From assembly GCA_910588895.1 (NCBI GenBank), contig CAJUSS010000156.1:1-7587 (forward strand): a DNA stretch of 7,587 nt. Direction: 5' to 3'. Of the stretch, positions 1-7,149 are shown piece after piece; position 1 is the stretch's first letter, and every line of letters starts with the position of its first letter. The position numbers were made by a program, and so were the translations under genes. This stretch comes from an uncultured Lachnospiraceae bacterium. GTDB lineage: Bacteria; Bacillota; Clostridia; Lachnospirales; Lachnospiraceae. Under the pieces are notes generated by a model that saw nothing but the letters and a program-made list of their open reading frames with translations, was not told the DNA's origin and ran no database searches.

Positions 1-1723
<1,723 letters not shown>

Positions 1724-1778
1724 GTTCCATTCCTCCATTTTTTCCTGCAGAAAGGGATGTTTTTTGCACCTGCAACAT

Positions 1779-1855
1779 AAAAAGCCCCCATCCCCTCTCA
1801 TCTCACAGGGCAACTTCCATGTCTTGTGAGATACTCAAATGTCGGGACGAAGGCT
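1779..1855 (-). terminator. T-box attenuator terminator with nested hairpin
   Basis: On the minus strand, AGCCTTCGTCCC (1855-1844) pairs along all 12 positions, counting G-U pairs, with GGGATGGGGGCT (1794-1783). TTTTT follows at 1783-1779. The 5' arm is the same segment that forms the 3' side of the T-box antiterminator, so the two folds exclude each other as expected. Inside the large loop, ATCTCACA (1832-1825) and TGTGAGAT (1807-1800) form a perfect 8-bp second helix, which makes a stacked or branched terminator. Confidence 0.88.
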
Positions 1856-2074
1856 GCTTCGCTATACCACCCATTACTGCATACTTCATATGAGCTCCCT
1901 ATAACGGGGGAGATCCGTCTCAGCCTACTGGAGCAGGTACAAGCCCTGCCTTTTCAACCGGCAACTCCGGAGCGATCTTCAGGTCGATGTTACTTGGACC
2001 GGTCTTCCACCCTCGCCGGCTCGCTGTCCCTTTCACCATCTGCTTACTGTCTCCATCACAGTCTTTGACTACAT
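1779..2074 (-). promoter_or_regulatory. tRNA-Ile-responsive T-box leader of ileS
   Basis: T-box leaders bind uncharged tRNA and let transcription continue into a synthetase gene. Reading the minus strand from a predicted start near 2074, stem I shows an AGTA element (about 2050-2047), AGCGAG (about 2022-2017) and GGTGGAAG (about 2011-2004). These fit the loop-E and distal AG-bulge/loop signatures. An ATC triplet at 1988-1986, followed by G, is the best specifier codon and matches the isoleucine gene downstream. The stem III region follows (AGTAGGC, then CCGTTATAG). The T-box itself is GGGTGGTATAGCG at 1872-1860. Its UGGU bulge would pair with an ACCA end carrying discriminator A, as in tRNA-Ile. 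CGAAG and CTTCG then close the antiterminator helix. The order of parts and the downstream gene make this call strong; the stem I pairings were traced only by eye. Confidence 0.93.
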
Positions 2075-2080
2075 CTACAC

Positions 2081-2109
2081 ATTATATAGAGTGGGGGACG
2101 AAAAGTCAA
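2081..2109 (-). promoter_or_regulatory. Housekeeping promoter of the ileS T-box transcript
   Basis: The -35 is TTGACT (2109-2104) and the -10 is a perfect TATAAT (2086-2081), separated by exactly 17 bp. Transcription should start at an A near 2074, giving a leader of about 350 nt. The -35 lies only about 42 bp beyond the stop codon of the upstream gene, and no terminator is seen between them. Read-through from that gene would also meet the T-box attenuator. Confidence 0.85.
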
Positions 2110-2151
2110 GGATTTCTCGCGTGATCTGCGGGAGGGGGATGGCATGGGGCA

Positions 2152-3006
2152 CTATTTGCGGATATCGATCTTTGATCTGGATGTTTCTGCAGGAGCCTCG
2201 TAGGACTGAGAGACAAGGTAGGCGGCTTTGGCCCGCGCAAGACAGGATCCTTCCTCTCCTTGTTCGGGCTGCGCGGGACCCGGATCTGCCTCTGCTTCTA
2301 CTTCCGCTTCCCTGGCCCAGCGGGCTTCTTCATCTAAAATGGCCTTCATGATGCTCCCTTCCTCGGCCGCGTCAGCGGCGGCCTCTTCCTGTGCCGGGAT
2401 CGGTTTTTCCGGATCTGTCCTTTCAGCCCCTTTTTCGCTCACTTCGGCCGCACCGGTCTCATCCGGCTGCGGGGCTTCTCCTTCCGGAAGCTGTTTATAG
2501 TCCGCACTGTCCATGAACATGTGCATGGCATCGTCAAGGGCAGCGGCCCGGAAGTGCTCGATCCTGAAGAGAGAACGCTTTTTTTCGTCGGAAATGGAAG
2601 GGTCGTTGCGGATCGCATTGATCCGTTTTACGGCTGTGGCGGCATAGTCGGCTTTCAGCTGCTCCACTTCCGCCTTGGTCGTGCAGGCTGCCAGCGCATC
2701 CTCATAGACGATGCGCTCCTGCTCGATCTGTTTGGCTGCCTGATAGATGGAGCGGTCATGGTTCTTTAAGTACAGCATCTCCTCGCTGCTCAGCCTTTTT
2801 CCGGACGTCATCTTCAGCTCGATGTCCGATTCCGTCTGGAGGGACCGGTCGTCCTGTTCTTGACGGAGCTCATCCAGCTTTTTCTGGAAAGCCTCCTGGG
2901 CCGCTTCGTCCGGGGCGGTCTTTTCCTCCAGTTTTTTTTGCCATTTCATGGCCATCTGCATGCTTTTCGCATAGGCATTTATGGAAGTGACCATCATGAT
3001 ACCCAT
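2152..3006 (-). CDS. Hypothetical acidic helical protein, 284 aa
   Basis: I do not recognise a named family. Residues 1-165 are rich in Lys, Glu, Gln and Ala in helix- and coiled-coil-like stretches. They include a conserved-looking segment LKMTSGKRLSSEEMLYLKNH (64-83) followed by an IEQER helix (94-98). Residues 172-250 are Glu/Ala/Pro-rich and probably disordered. A short, less acidic tail (254-284) ends in KIDIRK. There is no signal peptide or membrane segment, so a cytoplasmic location is likely. The ATG at 3006 is chosen because GGAGG sits about 6 nt upstream. A GTG at 3039 would add MKSLEKKWRGF but has no visible ribosome binding site. The gene lies on the same strand as its neighbours, 171 nt after the hydrolase-like gene. 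From memory, similar SG-K-LS-EE-YL segments occur in uncharacterised Lachnospiraceae proteins; this does not indicate a function. Confidence 0.8.
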   Translation of the reverse strand: MGIMMVTSINAYAKSMQMAMKWQKKLEEKTAPDEAAQEAFQKKLDELRQEQDDRSLQTESDIELKMTSGKRLSSEEMLYLKNHDRSIYQAAKQIEQERIVYEDALAACTTKAEVEQLKADYAATAVKRINAIRNDPSISDEKKRSLFRIEHFRAAALDDAMHMFMDSADYKQLPEGEAPQPDETGAAEVSEKGAERTDPEKPIPAQEEAAADAAEEGSIMKAILDEEARWAREAEVEAEADPGPAQPEQGEEGSCLARAKAAYLVSQSYEAPAETSRSKIDIRK

Positions 3007-3039
3007 AAACCCCCTCCATTTCTTTTCAAGACTCTTCAC

Positions 3040-3071
3040 GACCGGCCGGTCTTTCGGCTGGTCTTTCGGAT
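3040..3071. repeat. 12-bp palindrome fused to a 12-bp tandem repeat
   Basis: GACCGGCCGGTC (3040-3051) is a perfect 12-bp palindrome. Overlapping its right side are two adjoining 12-bp units, GGTCTTTCGGCT (3048-3059) and GGTCTTTCGGAT (3060-3071), which differ at one base. The cluster lies 5' of the unknown-function gene, between its likely promoter region and its ribosome binding site, so it would fall in the mRNA leader or operator zone. Its role is unknown. Confidence 0.6.
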
Positions 3072-3177
3072 AGATGTACTCTTACTATATCGTCAGATCA
3101 TGCGAAAACTTGAGCGATATCCTGTCCTCTCCATGGCAGCTGCGGTGCATACAGCGGATAGGGACCGGTCACATCTT

Positions 3178-4494
3178 TTACAGGATGGGCACCAGGTTCG
3201 CCACTTCTTTTGCCGCGGTCCCTTCCAGGAAAGAGCTGTAGCTGAAAAAGCAGCAGCCTGACACCTGACCGCTGGCCCGTCCGGCTTCCACCTGGCGCTT
3301 GATGATATCGTCATACCGCAGCCACTCGGATACCGCATTGTGATCGGTCACATCGGTCCCTGCACGGTACAGCCCAAGGCCTATGTACAGCTTCACCGGT
3401 CCCTTTTTCTTCAGCTCGATCCAGGAGGCCAGGTTCTGGTCAAAAGCGTGGGCAGCGGGCTGGCCGGAGGAGGTCTTGGCCTCGAAGCCCCAATAGAGCT
3501 GCGGCATGATGTAATCTACATATCCGGCGGTGGACATCCAGAGGTCGATATCGACGAACAGGCTGCTGTTGCTGCGCAGATTGCTCAAAAGGCCCTGGGG
3601 ACTGACGCCGAAGACCACGCCCGGTTTTTCGGCTTTTACCGCGTTGTAGACCTGGGCGATCAGCTGGCTCACATTGTCCCGACGCCAGTCGGCGATCGGC
3701 AGAGCGCTGCCGGAAGCGTCATACTCTGGCTTATCGAACCAGGTCTCCGGCTTGCTGTCGTCTACCGTGGGATAAAAATAGTCGTCAAAATGGATCCCGT
3801 CCACGTCGTACTTCTGCACCACCTCCCGGACGCTGGACACCACCAGCTCCCGCACCTGGGGCACCGAGGGGTTTAAGTAATACTCGCCGCCCTGGGCAAG
3901 GACCCACCGGTCATTTTGCGGGTCGCCGTCCGACAGCCATCGTTTCGCCGGGCTCTGGTCGGAGATCTGGTCCCAGCTCATCAGATAGCCGGTCACCCGG
4001 TACGGGTTGAACCAGGCATGGACCTTTAAGCCCCTTGCATGGGCAGCCTGTACAAAATAACCGAATGGATCGTAACCTGGATCTTTCCCCTGGCTCCCGG
4101 ATGCGAACTTGGACCAGGGAAGGATGGCCGACGGGTAGGTGGCGTCTGTGTGGGAATGGGCATGGAGGAAGATCGAGTCCAGTCCCCAGCGCACGCAGTT
4201 ATCCAGCATAGTATCGGCCGCCTTCTTAAAACCCGGCTCGTCCTTGGGCATCTTGTCCCACTCCAGATAAGAGATCCAGACCCCCTGCAGCTCGTCCCCG
4301 GCTCCGCCGCCTGGTCCGCCTGCTGCCTGCTGCTCTGCGCCCACCTGCTTTACTTCCTTGATCGCGCCATAGGCCGGGCTGCTGTTCCCAAAACACATCC
4401 CTGCCGTCAGAGCCGCCGCGACCGCCAGGCTCGCGCAAGACCGCAGGCCGGCCCTTCTGTCAATGATCCACTGTAGCTTTTTTCGGATATCCAT
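3178..4494 (-). CDS. Secreted family-10-like glycosyl hydrolase (GHL10/DUF187), 438 aa
   Basis: The protein resembles the GHL10 (DUF187) TIM-barrel family, whose members include B. subtilis YngK and E. coli DigH; DigH cleaves stem-peptide-free peptidoglycan strands. Residues 1-43 look like a signal peptide: charged MDIRKKLQWIIDRR, a hydrophobic core near 20-36, and a likely cut after SPAYG or AYGA. A Gly/Gln/Ala-rich linker (50-67) follows. The barrel runs from LQGVWIS (69-75) to the C-terminus, with HAWFNPYR (159-166), YYLNPSVPQVR (205-215), DGIHFDDYFYP (232-242) holding acidic D237 and D238, FGVSPQG (295-301) and YIMPQLYWG (328-336). D237 or D238 are candidate catalytic acids by family analogy. 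The start at 4494 has AAGGAG 6 nt upstream; an in-frame ATG at 4581 would bury the signal peptide and is disfavoured. The exact substrate is unproven. Confidence 0.9.
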   Translation of the reverse strand: MDIRKKLQWIIDRRAGLRSCASLAVAAALTAGMCFGNSSPAYGAIKEVKQVGAEQQAAGGPGGGAGDELQGVWISYLEWDKMPKDEPGFKKAADTMLDNCVRWGLDSIFLHAHSHTDATYPSAILPWSKFASGSQGKDPGYDPFGYFVQAAHARGLKVHAWFNPYRVTGYLMSWDQISDQSPAKRWLSDGDPQNDRWVLAQGGEYYLNPSVPQVRELVVSSVREVVQKYDVDGIHFDDYFYPTVDDSKPETWFDKPEYDASGSALPIADWRRDNVSQLIAQVYNAVKAEKPGVVFGVSPQGLLSNLRSNSSLFVDIDLWMSTAGYVDYIMPQLYWGFEAKTSSGQPAAHAFDQNLASWIELKKKGPVKLYIGLGLYRAGTDVTDHNAVSEWLRYDDIIKRQVEAGRASGQVSGCCFFSYSSFLEGTAAKEVANLVPIL

Positions 4495-4648
4495 GATACG
4501 CTCCTTTTCTTTCGTTCTTTTCATCATCATGCTGTAAAAGAGCATACCATAAATTCCCGGTCCATCCAACTCCTTCCACATTATTTTTCTATTACATTTT
4601 TCTTACTGCCGGAGCATAAGGGTTTACTTGTGGGAGTCGATCTTGATC

Positions 4649-4999
4649 TCAGACTACCGCGTCCTCCATCGTATACCCCTCTAGAGAGCCCGCCTTTACC
4701 TGGATACAGGCAAAGCTGATCGCCTCGTCTGCCGCCGCAAAAAACTGCCGCTTCCCTGCAGGCGCGATGCGGACCCAGTCGCCAGCCGCCAGCTCCACGT
4801 CCTCTCCATCGATGACCGCCTTCCCTTTTCCTGCAAGGACAACGTAGATCTCCTCATTTTTCTTGTGGGAGTGGACAAACGGCACACTGCCTCCTGCCGG
4901 CAGGTTATTGATGCTCACCTCCGCCCCTGTCAGAGAAAGCTTGTCATGGAGCTCCGTCCTTGCATCCTGTGCTACACTTATCTTGCTAAAATTTGTCAT
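4649..4999 (-). CDS. Single-domain cupin protein, 116 aa
   Basis: This is a small cytoplasmic beta-barrel of the cupin_2 type with no known substrate. Cupin motif 1 is clear: H43-S-H45, E50 and G57 within VHSHKKNEEIYVVLAGKG, so a bound metal is plausible. In motif 2 (GDWVRIAPAGKRQFFAA, 73-89) the position usually held by the third metal-binding His is Q85. As far as I recall, this is normal for the KRQ-type subfamily and not a sign of decay. The length fits a complete one-domain cupin. The start at 4999 has AGGAGG 8 nt upstream; an ATG at 5017 would add six residues without such a site. The gene has its own promoter and twin dyads upstream. The 154-nt gap to the hydrolase-like gene shows no clear terminator, so co-transcription is possible. 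Confidence 0.9.
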   Translation of the reverse strand: MTNFSKISVAQDARTELHDKLSLTGAEVSINNLPAGGSVPFVHSHKKNEEIYVVLAGKGKAVIDGEDVELAAGDWVRIAPAGKRQFFAAADEAISFACIQVKAGSLEGYTMEDAVV

Positions 5000-5031
5000 G
5001 CTCTTTACCTCCTGCATTTGACCATGCTATT

Positions 5032-5098
5032 TGATGTAATGTTTATTGATACATCACAATATTACCATCTTCATCATGTAATGTCAATGGTTACATCA
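5032..5098. promoter_or_regulatory. Pair of 25-bp dyad operators around the cupin promoter
   Basis: Site 1 (5032-5056) has arms TGATGTA and TACATCA around an 11-bp centre. Site 2 (5074-5098) has arms TCATGTAA and TTACATCA around a 9-bp centre, with one mismatch between the arms. The two sites align over their whole 25 bp with matching left parts (ATGTAATGT) and right arms (ACATCA). Their start-to-start distance is 42 bp, four helical turns. Site 2 covers the -35 and site 1 the transcription start, which suits a dimeric repressor bound on one DNA face. The regulator is not in the window and its family cannot be told from the site. Confidence 0.65.
5059..5087 (-). promoter_or_regulatory. Promoter of the cupin gene
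   Basis: A perfect -35 TTGACA (5087-5082) and a -10 TAATAT (5064-5059) are separated by exactly 17 bp. Transcription should start near 5052, giving a leader of about 50 nt that contains the AGGAGG site. The -35 lies inside one 25-bp dyad and the predicted start inside a second, so the promoter looks intrinsically strong but repressible. Confidence 0.82.
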
Positions 5099-5226
5099 AT
5101 TCTTTTCCATCGCCCACGGATATCTTGTGACCGTTCAGATACTCGGAGCAGACCATATCCGCCCATCTCTTCTACAAGATCCTCCGGCATAGGTGTGAAA
5201 AGCACCCCCTCTTTTTGACCGACTTA
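5099..5226. other. Intergenic spacer between divergent cupin and pncB promoters
   Basis: No convincing gene, RNA or repeat was seen here. A minus-strand frame of 38 codons (ATG at 5190, stop at 5074) crosses it but has no ribosome binding site and runs into operator site 2. A TTGACC at 5215-5220 resembles a -35 for the plus strand, but no good -10 follows at 16-18 bp. Confidence 0.5.
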
Positions 5227-5244
5227 TTGTTATTTTCTTAACAA
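5227..5244. promoter_or_regulatory. Rex-like operator upstream of pncB
   Basis: TTGTTATTTTCTTAACAA is an 18-bp inverted repeat that extends to 20 bp with A5226 and T5245. It differs by one base from TTGTTAA-N4-TTAACAA, the pattern reported for the redox repressor Rex in Clostridia. Rex senses the NADH/NAD ratio. The site is centred about 48 bp upstream of the predicted pncB start, next to the -35 region. Rex control of an NAD salvage gene would make sense. The match is seen; the regulator is inferred. Confidence 0.55.
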
Positions 5245-5268
5245 TGTAGTGGATTTTTCCCCAACCTG

Positions 5269-5277
5269 TGCTATACT
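5269..5277 (+). promoter_or_regulatory. Extended -10 promoter of pncB
   Basis: TGcTATACT combines the TG extension (5269-5270) with a -10 TATACT (5272-5277), five of six bases matching the consensus. No good -35 is found 16-18 bp upstream, as is often true of extended -10 promoters. Transcription should begin near 5284, leaving a leader of about 74 nt with AAGGAG 8 nt before the start codon. Confidence 0.6.
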
Positions 5278-5357
5278 GTGAAAAACAAATACAGCGCCAC
5301 AGTCATATCACTTCCTCTACACAGTGCCTGCGGCCACAGATCAAAGGAGATACTGCT

Positions 5358-6827
5358 ATGACCCAAAGAAATCTGACCCTATTGACTGACTTTTACGAAC
5401 TTACCATGATGCAGGGCTATTTTAAAGAACGAGATGCCAATGAGACGGTCATCTTCGACATGTTCTACCGCACGAACCCCTTCGGGAACGGGTTCGCGAT
5501 CTGTGCCGGCTTAGAGCAGGTGATCGAATACATCAACAACCTGCATTTCAGTCAGGAGGATGTGGACTATCTCCGTTCCACCGGCATGTTCGACGAGGAC
5601 TTTTTAGGATATCTGCGCCATTTCCGCTTTTCCGGCGATATCTACGCGATCCCGGAAGGGACCGTGGTGTTCCCCAGAGAGCCTCTTGTGAAAGTGGAAG
5701 CTCCGATCATGGAGGCCCAGCTGGTGGAGACCGCGCTCCTCAATATCATCAACCACCAGAGCCTGATCGCCACCAAGACCTACCGGGTGGTCCATGCCGC
5801 CCAGGGGGACGGGGTCATGGAGTTCGGCCTGCGCCGCGCCCAGGGCCCGGACGCCGGGATCTACGGAGCCAGGGCCGCTATGATCGCAGGCTGCGTCGGC
5901 ACCTCCAATGTGCTGGCCGGACAGATGTTCGACGTTCCGGTAAAGGGCACCCACGCCCACAGCTGGATCATGAGCTTCCCTGATGAGCTGACCGCCTTCC
6001 GCACCTATGCCAAGATGTACCCCTCAGCCTGCATCCTCCTGGTAGATACCTATGACACCTTAAACTCCGGTGTCCCCCACGCGATCCAGGTCTTCCAGGA
6101 GATGCGGGGAGAAGGCATCCCGCTGACCTTCTACGGGATCCGTTTAGACAGCGGCGACTTAGCCTACCTGTCCAAGGAGGCAAAGAAGATGCTGACAGAG
6201 GCCGGCTTCCCCGATGCCGTCATCTCCGCCTCCAACGACCTGGATGAGGAGCTGATCGACAGCTTGAAGCTCCAGGGGGCGGCCATCAATTCCTGGGGCG
6301 TGGGCACCCACCTGATCACTGCCAGGGACTGCCCCTCCTTCGGCGGCGTTTATAAGCTGGCCGCCATCCAGGATAAAGCAACCGGAAAGTTCACACCTAA
6401 GATCAAGCTTTCCGAGAACGCGGAAAAGATCACCAACCCGGGCAACAAGACCATCCGCCGGATCTACAGCAAGAAGACCGGAAAGATCGTCGCGGATCTG
6501 ATCTGCCTCACCGATGAGTGCTTTGACGAGTCTCGTTCCCTCCTGCTCTTCGACCCGATCCAGACCTGGAAAAAGACCCATCTGGCCCCCAAGAGCTACA
6601 CCATGCGGGAGCTTTTGGTCCCCGTGTTCAAAAAAGGCGCCTGTGTCTACCACTCCCCCAAGGTGATGGAGATCCAGGCTTACTGCAAGAAGGAGCTGTC
6701 CACACTCTGGGAAGAATCCCGCCGTCTGGTCAATCCCCACAAGGTCCATGTGGATCTTTCTAATGAGCTCTGGCACATGAAGAACCAGCTGTTAGATTCC
6801 TACCATTTTAGTACCGATACCGAATGA
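5358..6827 (+). CDS. pncB: Nicotinate phosphoribosyltransferase, 489 aa
   Basis: This cytoplasmic enzyme joins nicotinate to PRPP, with ATP hydrolysis, giving nicotinate mononucleotide, the entry step of Preiss-Handler NAD salvage. Family marks in order are TDFYELTM (10-17), FDMFYRTNPF (33-42), the phosphate/ribose loop EFGLRRAQGP (155-164), GTHAHSW (197-203) with the conserved histidine loop, LVDTYDT (228-234), GIRLDSGDL (260-268), SNDLDE (292-297) and GVGTHL (315-320). The length of 489 residues fits the longer PncB form found in many Gram-positive bacteria, with an intact C-terminal domain. The start at 5358 has AAGGAG 8 nt upstream; the frame extends upstream to 5268, but that part overlaps the -10 and is not coding. 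The gene stands alone, divergent from the cupin gene, with its own promoter, a Rex-like box and an intrinsic terminator. Confidence 0.97.
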   Translation: MTQRNLTLLTDFYELTMMQGYFKERDANETVIFDMFYRTNPFGNGFAICAGLEQVIEYINNLHFSQEDVDYLRSTGMFDEDFLGYLRHFRFSGDIYAIPEGTVVFPREPLVKVEAPIMEAQLVETALLNIINHQSLIATKTYRVVHAAQGDGVMEFGLRRAQGPDAGIYGARAAMIAGCVGTSNVLAGQMFDVPVKGTHAHSWIMSFPDELTAFRTYAKMYPSACILLVDTYDTLNSGVPHAIQVFQEMRGEGIPLTFYGIRLDSGDLAYLSKEAKKMLTEAGFPDAVISASNDLDEELIDSLKLQGAAINSWGVGTHLITARDCPSFGGVYKLAAIQDKATGKFTPKIKLSENAEKITNPGNKTIRRIYSKKTGKIVADLICLTDECFDESRSLLLFDPIQTWKKTHLAPKSYTMRELLVPVFKKGACVYHSPKVMEIQAYCKKELSTLWEESRRLVNPHKVHVDLSNELWHMKNQLLDSYHFSTDTE

Positions 6828-6839
6828 TCTCAGGACCAG

Positions 6840-6874
6840 GACCGAGGCGCCCGCGATGGATGCCTCGGTCTTTT
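6840..6874 (+). terminator. Intrinsic terminator of pncB
   Basis: GACCGAGGC (6840-6848) pairs perfectly with GCCTCGGTC (6862-6870) across a 13-nt loop, and TTTT follows at 6871-6874. It begins 13 nt after the pncB stop codon. The short U-tract is compensated by the GC-rich 9-bp stem. Confidence 0.85.
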
Positions 6875-7041
6875 CGCGCGGCAGCGGAAGGGCTCTTTTT
6901 GGCCTGCCTCTACAAATAGCGACCGTCTTTTATCTGGATATCCATCCCGCGCTGCCGGTCCGGGCCGTTCTGTCTGCATGTTCCCATCCCTGCCAGAAAT
7001 GCGCAGGATACCCCATCCAAAGCAGGATATCATAAAAACAG

Positions 7042-7080
7042 AAAAAAATGATAAAAAGTTCTCCCTTTTTTCGTTTTTTT
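7042..7080. repeat. Long AT-rich hairpin upstream of the recombinase gene
   Basis: The arms at 7042-7058 and 7065-7080 pair along 16 positions with one bulged T (7052) and one T-G pair, around the loop TTCTCC. The stem is two A-tracts facing two T-tracts, so as RNA it is a weak terminator at best. As DNA it is likely to be curved or easily opened. Confidence 0.6.
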
Positions 7081-7096
7081 GATCATAATCATCCTT

Positions 7097-7111
7097 GATC
7101 TGTTTCAGATC
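7097..7111. repeat. Short palindrome GATCTGTTTCAGATC
   Basis: Two perfect 6-bp arms, GATCTG and CAGATC, flank TTT, 38 bp before the recombinase start codon. The position suits an operator or a subsite bound by the recombinase itself. No second copy was found nearby. Confidence 0.45.
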
Positions 7112-7149
7112 GCAGATGACATTTACGTTTGGATGAAAAGGAGGTATTT

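Larger units (their letters stand above)
6875..7149. other. Gene-poor spacer between pncB and the recombinase gene
   Basis: The left part (6875-7030) is GC-rich. It holds only a distant 8-bp inverted pair (CGGCAGCG near 6880 and CGCTGCCG near 6950) and a minus-strand frame of 67 codons that looks spurious. From about 7031 the base composition turns strongly AT-rich up to the recombinase ribosome binding site. CATAAT at 7084-7089 is a possible -10 for that gene, but no -35 is visible. Confidence 0.5.

Noticed and set aside
2860..3261. Plus-strand frame of 133 codons and the other long plus-strand frames across 2091-4476
   Set aside because: They are antisense to well-supported minus-strand genes with clear start sites and domains, and their translations are low-complexity or family-less.
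4590..4635. Possible -35/-10 (TTATGC and TGTAAT, 17 bp apart) for the hydrolase-like gene on the minus strand
   Set aside because: The -35 matches the consensus at only about two bases, so the promoter cannot be supported; read-through from the cupin gene is as likely.
4712..4784. Loss of a metal-binding His in cupin motif 2 (Q85) as a sign of a dead protein
   Set aside because: The KRQ form recurs in this cupin subfamily as far as I recall, the rest of the fold is intact, and the promoter is strong.
5074..5190. Minus-strand frame of 38 codons (MPEDLVEEMGGYGLL...) between the cupin and pncB promoters
   Set aside because: The ATG has no ribosome binding site, the frame ends inside operator site 2 across the cupin -35 region, and the sequence matches nothing I recognise. 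It could be a decayed gene end, but nothing supports it as a gene.
5158..5358. NAD- or niacin-responsive riboswitch in the pncB leader
   Set aside because: The leader after the predicted start is only about 74 nt and shows at most a small weak hairpin, with no recognisable aptamer motif.
5604..6776. Minus-strand frames of 118 and 205 codons inside pncB
   Set aside because: They are mirror frames of a highly conserved enzyme gene and show no start signals or recognisable domains.
6830..7033. Minus-strand frame of 67 codons after pncB
   Set aside because: It covers the pncB terminator, has an Arg/Pro-rich composition typical of antisense GC-rich DNA, and lacks a ribosome binding site.
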